Positions 1-8,590 of a stretch of 64,000 nt of DNA are shown piece after piece (positions within the stretch are counted from its first letter, which is position 1; each line of letters opens with the position of its first letter). This stretch comes from G020344215 sp039586575 (GTDB taxonomy: Bacteria; Gemmatimonadota; Gemmatimonadetes; Palauibacterales; KS3-K002). The stretch lies in contig JBDHKD010000016.1 of the NCBI GenBank assembly GCA_039586575.1, forward strand, positions 1 through 64,000, written 5' to 3'. The notes beneath the pieces are model-generated. The model made no database searches. It saw only the letters and a list, made by a program, of their open reading frames with translations, and had not been told where the DNA came from. Both the position numbers and the translations under genes were made by a program.

Positions 1-1
1 C

Positions 2-208
2 ATGGACGGTAACTACCTCAACGACCTGTGCAGTAACGACAAGACGTTTGACCTAAACAAGGAAGGCCACGTCACCTTCAGCCAGTGCGCCGTCGACCGA
101 GCGTTGCTCAACACGGGGCTCGCTGAATACGCTGAGCCGCAGGTCCCCGGCCAAAGCGGTGGGGTCCAGTTTCTGGGCAGCCGCTCGTTCGGGGAACCGT
201 TCCGATAG
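2..208 (+). CDS. PilX-like minor pilin, C-terminal fragment (cut by window start)
   Basis: This is the 3' end of a gene that begins before the window. The frame is open from base 2 and stops at 206-208. The visible 68 residues match the C-termini of the next two genes: a cysteine in a SQCAVDRAL segment about 40 residues from the end, then a terminal FLGSRSFGEPFR tail. It is therefore the first visible member of a tandem family of PilX-like pilin proteins. The ATG at base 2 is probably internal rather than the real start. The next gene begins about 10-20 bp downstream, which suggests one operon. Confidence 0.8.
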   Translation: MDGNYLNDLCSNDKTFDLNKEGHVTFSQCAVDRALLNTGLAEYAEPQVPGQSGGVQFLGSRSFGEPFR

Positions 209-236
209 GCTGAAGGATGAATGAGATGTACGCGCG
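174..236 (+). repeat. Gene-junction direct repeat, copy 1
   Basis: These 63 bp are identical to 1517-1579 except at base 197 (C here, G at 1540). The repeat covers the conserved C-terminal tail codons of one pilin paralog, its stop codon, the ribosome-binding site and the first codons of the next paralog. The identity includes non-coding bases, which points to recent duplication or gene conversion. Confidence 0.9.
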
Positions 237-1551
237 GCAGGTAGATACAGTCGGTGGGAAGCTCGTGGAACGGCACGGCTTCGTCCTGCCGGTGGTCATC
301 TTCGGGCTCATGCTGATGGGGACGATGACCGTGGCGGCGCTGCTGACGGCGGACGACGAGGGCCGATCGGGCCGGGCGATGCGCGAGTCGACGGTGGCGT
401 TCTATGCGGCGGAGGCTGGCCTCAACTGGGTCTATGCGAACTGGGACAGCGTCGAGGCCGGCGTCGATACGCTTTCCGGGGGCAGCAGCTACGATTTCGG
501 TTGGCGGACGCTGGACAGCGGTGACGGTTACCGGGCGGTGGTCTATCGCTGGGATGAGGATACGCAGCCGATCTACCAGCTGGAGGTGGAGGGACAATCG
601 GGCGGTGCGCTGGGCAGTCGGAGGAAGCTGAGCTATCTGCTGACGAGTGAGCCGGCCGGGATGGGGACGGGCTACAAGCTCGGTCTGTGCTGCGAGTCAC
701 CGGTGCTGGTCCGCGGCGACACCGACGTGAAGGACTACTCGGTGGTCAGCGGTTACGACGAGCATCCCGCGGGTTGGACATCTGGTGATTCGGCTGTCTG
801 CTCGGACTCGCTGTACAACAAGCCCGGGTTGATCATCCAGGAGACCGACTCGGTCAACGTCAGCAGCGGCGGCTCGGTGACGGGCGATCCGCCGCTGGTC
901 GAAGATTCGTACATCGACGACAGCTACTTCTCGCAGTTCGGCGACCTGACGTGGGAGCAAATCAAGGACATGGCGCAGATCGTGATCGGTGATCCCGGCC
1001 ACAGTGATAGTTACGATGCCGGCGACGTGTATCCGCGCTACACCGTCGACCCGCTGACGGGCGATCTGCTCTGCGACACCAGCCATCCCCTCAATTGGGG
1101 CTCGCCGGACCCCAACGATCCCTGCTTCAACCACTTCCCGGTCGTACTGGTGCAGGGCGACGTCGACCTGCAGTACGGGCTCTACGCCCAGGGGATCTTC
1201 ATCACCGATTTCTGGACCGACAGCCTCGGGGTGAACTACGGATCGGAGTTGGACATCGAGGACAACGTCGTGTTCAACGGCATCGCCCTGGGTAAAGGGT
1301 GTGTGGAGGTTCAGCGTCTGGCGAACGTGCACGGCGCTGTCTTCGCTGACGGGTTCTGGGGGAATGTGCTCTGCGGCGGAGACGACACGTTCGATATCAA
1401 CGACGAGGGCTACATGACCTGGAGCCAGTGCGCGGTCGACCGCGCGCTCTACAACTCGCTGTTCAAGGATTACGCCGAGCCCACGATACCGCCGCCGGGC
1501 GATGGTCCCGAGTTCCTGGGCAGCCGCTCGTTCGGGGAAGCGTTCCGATAG
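226..1551 (+). CDS. PilX-like type IV pilus minor pilin, paralog 1
   Basis: This encodes a 441-residue protein of the tandem PilX-like family. A short basic leader ends in HG, followed by FVLPVVIFGLMLM, a prepilin-like hydrophobic helix, and then YAAEAGLNWVY, a PilX N-terminal signature. The usual Glu at +5 is absent, as in many GspK/PilX-type tip pilins. The ectodomain has eight cysteines shared with its neighbours: LCCES, VCSDS, LCDTSH, PCFNHF, KGCVE, VLCGG and SQCAV. It ends with the family tail LGSRSFGEAFR. The ATG at 226 is preferred because AAGGA (213-217) is 8 nt upstream; the in-frame ATG at 217 sits on top of that site. The role, probably a minor pilin at the pilus tip, is inferred from the family. 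Confidence 0.8.
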   Translation: MYARQVDTVGGKLVERHGFVLPVVIFGLMLMGTMTVAALLTADDEGRSGRAMRESTVAFYAAEAGLNWVYANWDSVEAGVDTLSGGSSYDFGWRTLDSGDGYRAVVYRWDEDTQPIYQLEVEGQSGGALGSRRKLSYLLTSEPAGMGTGYKLGLCCESPVLVRGDTDVKDYSVVSGYDEHPAGWTSGDSAVCSDSLYNKPGLIIQETDSVNVSSGGSVTGDPPLVEDSYIDDSYFSQFGDLTWEQIKDMAQIVIGDPGHSDSYDAGDVYPRYTVDPLTGDLLCDTSHPLNWGSPDPNDPCFNHFPVVLVQGDVDLQYGLYAQGIFITDFWTDSLGVNYGSELDIEDNVVFNGIALGKGCVEVQRLANVHGAVFADGFWGNVLCGGDDTFDINDEGYMTWSQCAVDRALYNSLFKDYAEPTIPPPGDGPEFLGSRSFGEAFR

Positions 1552-1579
1552 GCTGAAGGATGAATGAGATGTACGCGCG
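1517..1579 (+). repeat. Gene-junction direct repeat, copy 2
   Basis: This copy matches 174-236 in 62 of 63 positions and spans the end of one pilin paralog and the start of the next. Similarity continues at lower identity into the N-terminal helix codons to about 1650. Confidence 0.9.
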
Positions 1580-2981
1580 TCGAATAGAGATAGTCGGAGG
1601 GAAGCTCGTGGAGCGGCGCGGCTTCGTCATGCCGGTGGTGATTTTTGGGCTGGTGCTGATGAGTGCCGTGGCGGTGGCGGCACTGCTGACCGCGGGCGAC
1701 GAGGTGATGTCCGCCCGCGCGCAGCGTGAGTCGAGCACCGCCTTCTACGCCGCGGAGGCGGGCTTGCATGAGGTCTACGCCCATTGGGACAGCCTTGTGG
1801 GGACGGCGGTCGCCGACCTGGGGCCGAGCGACAGCCTGGTACTCCCCTGGCGCGACTTGAACGGTGGCGCGCGGTACCGCGCGGTCGTTTATCGCTGGGA
1901 CGTCGGCGACCAGCCGGTGTACTCGCTGGAGGTGGAAGGCCGCGGGCCTGGCGTTTTCAGTGGGCAGCGGCGGCTGAGCTACACGCTGACCAGCACGCCG
2001 GGCCCGGGTACGGCCTACAAGCTGGGCGAGTGCTGTGAAGCGCCGCTCGTGCTGAAGGGCACCTTCAGGCAGCACACCGATGACACCGGCGGGATATTCC
2101 ATAGCGGCTTCGACGCCCACCCACCCGGCTGGGAAGACGCCGACGTGTGCGCCGACACGTTGATCCACAAGCCGGGCATCATCATGCAGGACACGACGGG
2201 AATGGTGCTCGACCCGGAGCATTCCGTACTCGACGGTATTCCGCCGATCGTCGAAGATCCGGCCTTGAACGACAGCCTCTTCGACTACTTCGGGGATTAC
2301 ACCTGGCAGGACATCAAGGACAGGGCCGACATCGTCATCGACTCGACCGGCTGGGTGTACATGGCCGACGGGAGCAATCCCGTCCAGGTGGACAAATGGC
2401 TGCCGGACGTCGGCATCGAAGGTACGGAGGTCTACCCGCGCTATACGGTGGATCCGATGACCGGTGATCTGCTCTGCGATACGAGCCACCCCTTGAATTG
2501 GGGCTCCCCGGACCCCAACGACCCCTGCTTCAATTACTTCCCCGTCATCCTCTCGCGCGGCGAGGTCGATCTCCGGGGCGGGCCGCTGTACGGCGGTCCA
2601 GATTTCTACGGCCAGGGCGTCGTCATCCTGGACTTCAACGAGGTCTCGCGGAAAGGCTCCGAGTTCGAGATCGAGCACAACGCGAGCTTCCGCGGCGTCG
2701 TCCTCGGCAAGGGCTGCATGGAGGTGCAGTACGGCGCCCAGTTCTACGGCTCGATGTTCCTCGACGCCACCTACGATGGCGTCACCTGCGACAAGTCGCA
2801 TGACTTCTACGAGGAATGTGAAGACGACGGCTGCTACCAGACGCGAATCCAGTGGAGCCAGTGCGCCGTGGATCGCGCGATGTACAACTCGAGCCTCTTC
2901 GACATCGTCGAGGCGCAGATACCCTATCTGGGCGAAGCCAGGCGCCTCGGCAGCCGCTCGTTCTCCGAGATGCTCCGCTAG
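1569..2981 (+). CDS. PilX-like type IV pilus minor pilin, paralog 2
   Basis: This is a 470-residue paralog of the preceding gene. It has the RGFVMPVVIFGLVLM leader/helix junction, FYAAEAGLHEVY, the CC pair (ECCEAPLVLKG), the block CDTSHPLNWGSPDPNDPCFN and GKGCMEVQ. It also carries two extra cysteines near the end (EECEDDGCYQ) before SQCAVDRAM and the tail RLGSRSFSEMLR. An ATG 9 bp upstream (1560) overlaps the ribosome-binding site, so 1569 is chosen. The intergenic space from the previous stop is 17 bp, consistent with co-transcription. Length differences between paralogs lie mainly between the second and third cysteine groups. Confidence 0.8.
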   Translation: MYARRIEIVGGKLVERRGFVMPVVIFGLVLMSAVAVAALLTAGDEVMSARAQRESSTAFYAAEAGLHEVYAHWDSLVGTAVADLGPSDSLVLPWRDLNGGARYRAVVYRWDVGDQPVYSLEVEGRGPGVFSGQRRLSYTLTSTPGPGTAYKLGECCEAPLVLKGTFRQHTDDTGGIFHSGFDAHPPGWEDADVCADTLIHKPGIIMQDTTGMVLDPEHSVLDGIPPIVEDPALNDSLFDYFGDYTWQDIKDRADIVIDSTGWVYMADGSNPVQVDKWLPDVGIEGTEVYPRYTVDPMTGDLLCDTSHPLNWGSPDPNDPCFNYFPVILSRGEVDLRGGPLYGGPDFYGQGVVILDFNEVSRKGSEFEIEHNASFRGVVLGKGCMEVQYGAQFYGSMFLDATYDGVTCDKSHDFYEECEDDGCYQTRIQWSQCAVDRAMYNSSLFDIVEAQIPYLGEARRLGSRSFSEMLR

Positions 2982-2985
2982 CCAG

Positions 2986-3097
2986 GCACACTTGGCTGGA
3001 GGCCGGGCTCACGGATTGGGCCGAGGTCACCTTCCCCGGCGAGTCGGGCGGAATCCAGTTCCTGGGTATGCGCTCGTATGGCGAGTCGTTTCTCTAG
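2986..3097 (+). pseudogene. Vestigial C-terminal tail of a lost PilX-like paralog
   Basis: Directly after the stop of paralog 2 there is a frame without its own start. It reads LEAGLTDWAEV, then SGGIQFLGMRSYGESFL, and a stop at 3095-3097. This matches the C-terminus of the first fragment in the window (SGGVQFLGSRSFGEPFR). The simplest reading is that recombination between tandem copies deleted most of one gene and left about 35 codons. A terminator follows 24 bp later. Confidence 0.75.
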
Positions 3098-3121
3098 TCG
3101 TCCACCCTGCTGCCCAGCGAG

Positions 3122-3150
3122 AAGCCCCGGCGACGCCGGGGCTTTTTCTT
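3122..3150 (+). terminator. Rho-independent terminator after the pilin tandem array
   Basis: A perfect 10-bp stem (3122-3131 pairing with 3135-3144) has a GAC loop and runs into TTTTTCTT. It lies 24 bp past the vestigial tail and separates the first array from the next paralog at 3339. Confidence 0.9.
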
Positions 3151-3338
3151 GTCCCCCATCCTGCGGGGAGGCGCTCGCGGACTTGCACCGCGGCCGTCGG
3201 AACCGCATCTTGGTAGTCCCTTAATACGATACGCACAGCCCGACTCCCCCCAGGCAGCGCGCAAGGCCCGGCGTACGCGTTTGTTGAAATTCGCGCCGGT
3301 CCCCGAGATCCTCTTTCCCCCCGGAGGTTTGCCGGCGG

Positions 3339-4619
3339 ATGCAGCATGCGGTAGCGGTAGCGTGGCGTAGAGCGGCGGATCGCGATGGCTTCGTCCTCCC
3401 GATGGCCATCGTGGTGCTGGTCATCCTGGCCGCCATGGGGATCACCATGATCTCGATGAGCGGCGATGAGAGCCGCTCGGCCCGGGCGATGATCGAGTCG
3501 AGCGTCGCCTACTACGCCGCCGAGGCCGGAGTGCACCAGGTACGCTCGACCCTCTCCGACAGTCTTCTGCGGACCCTCGACTTCGGTGACAGCCTCGACC
3601 TCGGCTGGCAGGCGCTGCCGGGCGGCGCCAGCTACCGCGCTCAGGTCAAGCGCTACGACAACGGCGGCCAGCGGATGTACGGCCTGGTGGTCGAAGGTCG
3701 CGGCCCCGGGCACCTGGGTGGCCGCCGGGTGTTGAACGCCATGCTGACCGTGTACCCGGGCGACCGCTACCGACTGGGAGCCTGCTGCGACGCGGCGCTG
3801 ACGATCCGGGGCGCGGTGGAGCTCAAAGGCGGGGCAACGGTGGACGGGCACGATCACGTTCCGGCAGGCTGGGCCGAGAGCTGCCCCGACTCGGGCCAGG
3901 ACGTTCCCGGCATTATCATGGCGGATACGACCCAGATCACGATCGGCACTGCCACGCTCACCGGCGATCCGCCGCTCGCCCAGGACGCCGATCTGACCGA
4001 CTCGAGCTTCGACCAGTTCGGCACACTGTCCTGGGACTCGATCAAGGGGTTGGCCGACCACGTGCTCGAGGGTCAGCCGAGCCAGCTCAATCTGGACGGG
4101 AAGATCGGGCCGCGCTACATATTCGACAGTGTGCTCCAGGACTGGGTCTGTGACACGGACCACCCCTTGAACTGGGGCTCGGATGACCCCAACGATCCCT
4201 GCTTCGGCTACTTCCCGATCATCCTGATCAAAGGCGAAGTGGAGGTTCACAACGGCTACGGCCAGGGGGTCGTCATCATCGACTGGGACGATAGCCAACC
4301 GGCGGGCGAGAAGGGCGGCGAGTTCGAGCTGGAGACGAACTTCCGCTACAACGGGCTGATCCTCGGCAAGGGGTGCATCGAGATCCAGAAGGGGGCGGTC
4401 TTCCACGGCGCCGTGTTCGTCGACGCCAACTACCGCAATGAGGACCTCTGCGCCGAGGACACCGACTACGACATGAACCAGAACCAGCCGACCATCCGCT
4501 GGAGCCAGTGCGCCGTCAACCGCTCGATCGAGGCCACCGGGCTGTTCGAGTACGCGGAGACCGACAGCGAGGGTCCCTTCCTACTGGGCTCGCGCGCCTT
4601 CGGCGAGGCAGTGCAGTGA
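3339..4619 (+). CDS. PilX-like type IV pilus minor pilin, paralog 3
   Basis: This 426-residue paralog lies behind its own 190-bp leader region, so it may have a separate promoter. The start is ATG with GGAGG at 3323-3327. The DGFVLPMAIVVLVILAAMG segment gives the leader cleavage site and helix, followed by YYAAEAGVHQVRS. The same eight cysteine positions are present (ACCDAAL, ESCPDSG, VCDTDH, DPCFGYF, GKGCIEIQ, DLCAED, SQCAVNR). The block PLNWGSDDPNDPCFGYFPI is nearly identical to the other paralogs. The terminal tail is LLGSRAFGEAVQ. It is the most diverged of the three complete copies here. Confidence 0.8.
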   Translation: MQHAVAVAWRRAADRDGFVLPMAIVVLVILAAMGITMISMSGDESRSARAMIESSVAYYAAEAGVHQVRSTLSDSLLRTLDFGDSLDLGWQALPGGASYRAQVKRYDNGGQRMYGLVVEGRGPGHLGGRRVLNAMLTVYPGDRYRLGACCDAALTIRGAVELKGGATVDGHDHVPAGWAESCPDSGQDVPGIIMADTTQITIGTATLTGDPPLAQDADLTDSSFDQFGTLSWDSIKGLADHVLEGQPSQLNLDGKIGPRYIFDSVLQDWVCDTDHPLNWGSDDPNDPCFGYFPIILIKGEVEVHNGYGQGVVIIDWDDSQPAGEKGGEFELETNFRYNGLILGKGCIEIQKGAVFHGAVFVDANYRNEDLCAEDTDYDMNQNQPTIRWSQCAVNRSIEATGLFEYAETDSEGPFLLGSRAFGEAVQ

Positions 4620-4624
4620 GAGCC

Positions 4625-4653
4625 GCGGGTCGGGGCGAAAAGTCCCGACCCGC
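4625..4653 (+). terminator. Hairpin after paralog 3, possible terminator
   Basis: A perfect 10-bp stem, GCGGGTCGGG (4625-4634) with CCCGACCCGC (4644-4653), starts 5 bp after the stop codon and has a 9-nt loop. There is no strong T-run after it, so termination is less certain than at 3122. Confidence 0.55.
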
Positions 4654-4859
4654 TCCTCGAGATTGTACCCCCCACCCGGTCCGCCTGCCGGTCGGCGGGC
4701 CGAGAATCCACTTGTCTAGGGATATCCGGCACCCTGGGGTGCGCCTGCCCGATCGACCTTGACGGGCACGGAACCTGCTCCGACATTTCCGGCCAGTTTC
4801 CCAGAGCAGCCACGGTCGATGGTGCGCAGCAAGCCTCGGCCTTCGGGAGTCAGGAAGGC

Positions 4860-5486
4860 ATGAACGATCGATCGCTGGTCCCGCAGGCGCCCACGCCGGA
4901 GGATAGAGACCGGGTGACGGCTACGTTGTGCGAGCACTTCGCGGCCGGCCACCTGGAGTTGGACGCGCTGGAAGAGCGGCTGGCGGCGGTCGACGAGGCG
5001 ACGAGCGAGTCGGAGCTGGCGGAGCTGGTGCGCGACCTGCCGGCGCTACCGGCCGGGGCGCCGGCGCCAGCGCCGGCGCGGGCGGAGCCGCCCGCCAAGC
5101 GGGGCTGGGCGCTGGCGGTGCTGGGTGGTAGCTCACGGAGGGGAGAGTGGTCGCCGCCGCGCCGGCTGAATGCTGTAGCGGTGATGGGCGGCATCGAGCT
5201 CGATTTTCGAGATGCGCGCCTGGCGGCGGGGGAGACACACGTGACCGCCGTGGCGCTGATGGGAGGGATCGAGATCATCGTCCCGCCGGGCCTGCCGGTG
5301 ACGGTGCGGGGCCTGGGGATCCTGGGCGCTGTAGACCAGGCGGAAAACGTTCCCGGCGAGGTCGACCCGAATACCCCACATATCCGAGTGACGGCACTGG
5401 CCTGTATGGGTGGAGTGGACATCAAGACGCGAGCGAGCCAGAGCGCGGAGCGGATCGCGTCGCAGCGAAACGAGAAGGGAAGATGA
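4860..5486 (+). CDS. DUF1707 / LiaF-like C-terminal domain protein
   Basis: This 208-residue protein has an N-terminal DUF1707 (SHOCT-like) segment: DRDRVTATLCEHFAAGHLEL, then LEERLAAVDEA. An Ala/Pro-rich linker (about residues 62-82) follows. The C-terminal part resembles the cell-wall-active antibiotic response domain (LiaF/DUF2154), with repeated MGGIEL, MGGIEI and MGGVDI turns of a beta-helix-like fold. No transmembrane segment is evident. The family is associated with envelope stress sensing, but its partner here is unknown. Its stop overlaps the pntAA start by 4 bp (ATGA at 5483-5486), so the two are translationally coupled, which is an unusual pairing. Confidence 0.8.
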   Translation: MNDRSLVPQAPTPEDRDRVTATLCEHFAAGHLELDALEERLAAVDEATSESELAELVRDLPALPAGAPAPAPARAEPPAKRGWALAVLGGSSRRGEWSPPRRLNAVAVMGGIELDFRDARLAAGETHVTAVALMGGIEIIVPPGLPVTVRGLGILGAVDQAENVPGEVDPNTPHIRVTALACMGGVDIKTRASQSAERIASQRNEKGR

Positions 5487-6607
5487 AGATCGGAGTCCCC
5501 AAGGAGATCATCGAGGGCGAGAAGAGAGTCGCCCTGGTGCCGAAGGAAGTGGCCAAGCTCGTGGATGCCGGGTTCGAGGTGCAGATCGAGTCGGGCGCGG
5601 GCGAGAGCTCGTTCTTCGGCAACGACGCGTACAAAGAGGCGGGCGCCTCGATCGTGGACGGGCCGCAGGCGGCCTACGACGCCGATGTGGTCTTCAAGGT
5701 GAGAAAGCCGGAGCTATCGGAAGTCGGTCTGATGAAAGCGGGCACCGTGCTGGTCGGCTTCCTGGAGCCGCTCTTCAGCCCCGACCTGGTCAAGAAGCTG
5801 GCCGAGGCGAAGGTCACCGGGGTCGCCCTGGAGACGGTCCCGCGGATCAGCCGGGCTCAGAAGATGGACGCGCTCTCCTCGCAGGCCAACATCGCCGGCT
5901 ACAAGGCGGCGCTGATCGCGGCTGACTCGCTGCCCAAGTTCTTCCCCATGTCGATGACGGCCGCCGGTATGATCCCGCCGGCCAAGGCGCTGATCCTGGG
6001 CGTCGGCGTCGCCGGTCTGCAGGCGATCGCCACCTGCCGCCGGCTCGGCGCCTCGGTCGAGGCGTACGACATCCGGCCGGCCACGAAGGAAGAGGTCAAG
6101 AGCCTGGGCGCCAAGTTCATCGAGATCCAGCTCGAGGAGCAGGAGCTCGAGGATGCGGGCGGCTACGGGAAGGAAGTCTCCGAGGCCTCGGCGCAGAAGC
6201 AGAAGGAGGTGCTGGCCGAGCACATCAAGGCGGCCGACATCGTGATCACGACCGCCGCCGTGCCGGGCAAGCAGGCGCCCGTACTGGTGGAAGAAGACGC
6301 GGTCAAGGGAATGAAGCCGGGTTCGGTGATCGTCGACCTCGCCGCCGAGACGGGCGGCAACTGCACGCTCACCGAGGCCGGTAAGACGGTGGTCAAGTAC
6401 GGGGTGATCATCCACGGCCCGGCCAACCTGGTGAGCCAGATGCCGGTGGACGCCAGCAGTCTGTATGCTCGGAACCTGACGGCCCTGTTTGGTGAATTCG
6501 TGAAAGACGGCGAGCTCGACGTCGACTTCGATGACGAGGTGATCGCCGGTAGCTGCATCACGCACAACGGTGAAGTTGTGAACGAGCGCATCAAGGCGCT
6601 GCTGTGA
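5483..6607 (+). CDS. pntAA: NAD(P) transhydrogenase subunit alpha, NAD-binding part
   Basis: This 374-residue subunit is the NAD(H)-binding domain I of proton-translocating transhydrogenase, which uses the proton gradient to make NADPH. It begins MKIGVPKEIIEGEKRVAL, the conserved start of the AlaDH/PNT family. The Rossmann motif LGVGVAGLQA lies near residue 172, followed by AYDIRPATKEEV. A much longer open frame extends upstream, but it is out of register with the real domain. The ATG at 5483 overlaps the upstream stop and is preceded by GAGAAGGGA. The subunit is of the split type, with the membrane part in the next gene. Confidence 0.95.
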   Translation: MKIGVPKEIIEGEKRVALVPKEVAKLVDAGFEVQIESGAGESSFFGNDAYKEAGASIVDGPQAAYDADVVFKVRKPELSEVGLMKAGTVLVGFLEPLFSPDLVKKLAEAKVTGVALETVPRISRAQKMDALSSQANIAGYKAALIAADSLPKFFPMSMTAAGMIPPAKALILGVGVAGLQAIATCRRLGASVEAYDIRPATKEEVKSLGAKFIEIQLEEQELEDAGGYGKEVSEASAQKQKEVLAEHIKAADIVITTAAVPGKQAPVLVEEDAVKGMKPGSVIVDLAAETGGNCTLTEAGKTVVKYGVIIHGPANLVSQMPVDASSLYARNLTALFGEFVKDGELDVDFDDEVIAGSCITHNGEVVNERIKALL

Positions 6608-6617
6608 GGGACTAACG

Positions 6618-6929
<312 letters not shown>

Positions 6930-6985
6930 CGCCCGGGGCACGAGGTGGTTCGAGTTGTGAACGTTAGCTTAGCGGACAAGCGATC

Positions 6986-8389
6986 ATGGATTTCTTCACT
7001 CTTGCGAATCTGAGTTACCTGATCTCTGCAGCGCTCTTCATCTTCGGGTTGAAGAGGCTGCAGTCACCGGCGACGGCCAGGTCGGGTAACGTCATGGCGG
7101 CGGTCGGCATGGGCATCGCCATCGTCGTCACGCTGCTGGAGACCGATTTCGCCAACTGGCAGATGATCCTGGTGGGCGGCATCATCGGCGCGCTGATCGG
7201 CTCGGTCTCGGCGCGCGCCGTGCAGATGACAGCCATGCCGCAGATGGTCGGTATCTTCAACGGCTTCGGCGGCGGCGCGTCGGCGCTGGTGGCGATCTCC
7301 GAGTTCCTGCGCCTGCTGAGCCCCGAGCTCACGATGACCAACGACTCGGGGGTCAGCATCGTCCTGGGCACATTGATCGGGGGGGTCACCTTCTCGGGCA
7401 GCATGGTCGCCTACGCGAAGCTGCAAGGCCTGATGACGGGCGCGCCAGTCACCTGGCCGCTGCAGAAGGCGCTGAACTCGATGCTGCTGCTGGCGGTCCT
7501 GGCGCTGGGCACCTACGTGGTCTTCTTCGAGCAGACGAACCTGACGGTGTTCTTCGTGATCATCGGCCTGGCGCTGGTACTCGGCGTGACCTCGGTGATC
7601 CCGATCGGCGGCGCCGACATGCCGGTGGTCATCTCGCTGCTGAACTCGTACTCGGGTCTGGCCGCCGCGGCCGCCGGGTTCGTGGTCGATAACCGGGTGC
7701 TGATCATCGCCGGCTCGCTGGTCGGTGCGTCGGGCCTGATCCTGACCAACATCATGTGCGTCGGAATGAACCGCTCGCTGGCCAACGTGCTGTTCGGTGC
7801 GGTGGGTACGGCGGACGTAGGCGCCGGCGGTAGCGTGGGAGCCGGCGCGGCGGCGGGCCAGGTGCGCGATGTCGCGGCCGAGGAGGCGGCAATGATGCTC
7901 GCCTACGCCAACTCGGTGATCTTCGTTCCGGGCTACGGCATGGCGGTGGCGCAGGCGCAGCACGCGGTGCGCGAGCTGGCCGACGTGCTCAAGGACCGGG
8001 GGGTGGACGTGAAGTATGCGATCCACCCGGTGGCGGGACGAATGCCGGGCCACATGAACGTGCTGCTCGCCGAGGCCAATGTCCCGTACGACGAGTTGTA
8101 CGACATGGACGACATCAACCACAGGTTCAAGACGACGACGGTGGCCGTCGTCATCGGGGCCAACGACGTCGTGAACCCCGCGGCGCGGCACGACACCACG
8201 AGCCCGCTCTACGGGATGCCGATCCTCAACGTCGACGATGCCGAGCATATCATCGTGCTCAAGCGCTCGATGCGTGCCGGGTTCGCCGGGGTGGAGAACG
8301 AGCTCTTCTTCCACCCGAAGACGATGATGCTGTTCGGCGACGCGAAGGACTCGGTCACGAGGATGGTGACGGGGGCGAAGGCGGCCTAG
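6986..8389 (+). CDS. pntB: NAD(P) transhydrogenase subunit beta
   Basis: This 467-residue subunit has an N-terminal membrane domain II of about eight or nine helices and a C-terminal NADP(H)-binding domain III. Domain III is shown by VPGYGMAVAQAQHAVREL, VAGRMPGHMNVLLAEA and VIGANDVVNPAA. Conserved membrane-domain segments such as GGASALVAISEF and PIGGADMPVVISLLNSYSG are present. It completes the transhydrogenase with the two preceding genes. Length is normal for the family. Confidence 0.95.
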   Translation: MDFFTLANLSYLISAALFIFGLKRLQSPATARSGNVMAAVGMGIAIVVTLLETDFANWQMILVGGIIGALIGSVSARAVQMTAMPQMVGIFNGFGGGASALVAISEFLRLLSPELTMTNDSGVSIVLGTLIGGVTFSGSMVAYAKLQGLMTGAPVTWPLQKALNSMLLLAVLALGTYVVFFEQTNLTVFFVIIGLALVLGVTSVIPIGGADMPVVISLLNSYSGLAAAAAGFVVDNRVLIIAGSLVGASGLILTNIMCVGMNRSLANVLFGAVGTADVGAGGSVGAGAAAGQVRDVAAEEAAMMLAYANSVIFVPGYGMAVAQAQHAVRELADVLKDRGVDVKYAIHPVAGRMPGHMNVLLAEANVPYDELYDMDDINHRFKTTTVAVVIGANDVVNPAARHDTTSPLYGMPILNVDDAEHIIVLKRSMRAGFAGVENELFFHPKTMMLFGDAKDSVTRMVTGAKAA

Positions 8390-8401
8390 GTCAGTGGGTC
8401 A

Positions 8402-8481
8402 GTAGGTCAGTGACCTCATCGGTTGGGCGGGGGAAACCGTTCGCGGTAGCCCCCGCTCTCTTTGGAACCCCACTGACCTAC
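8402..8481. repeat. GTAGGTCAGTG inverted repeat, type A, possible terminator
   Basis: The arms GTAGGTCAGTG (8402-8412) and CACTGACCTAC (8471-8481) flank an inner stem GCGGGGG (8427-8433) / CCCCCGC (8450-8456). The left arm is preceded by another partial GTCAGTGGGTCAGT unit, starting with the pntB stop codon. The same unit recurs at 15945-16007 after another gene. It probably acts as a transcript-end structure. Confidence 0.7.
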
Positions 8482-8556
8482 CGAACCGCAGACCTACTTC
8501 TTGAAGAGCGTGCCTGGCGGCGATAGAATTGCCCGGCCCGCAAAGCCGTCATCTCT

Positions 8557-8590
8557 AGGAGGAGCGCAGAATCAGGAGGAGCATAGAATG
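8557..8590 (+). repeat. Tandem 17-bp duplication containing the ribosome-binding site
   Basis: AGGAGGAGCGCAGAATC (8557-8573) is followed immediately by AGGAGGAGCATAGAATG (8574-8590), with three mismatches. The second copy supplies both the AGGAGG site and the ATG of the next gene. Confidence 0.85.
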
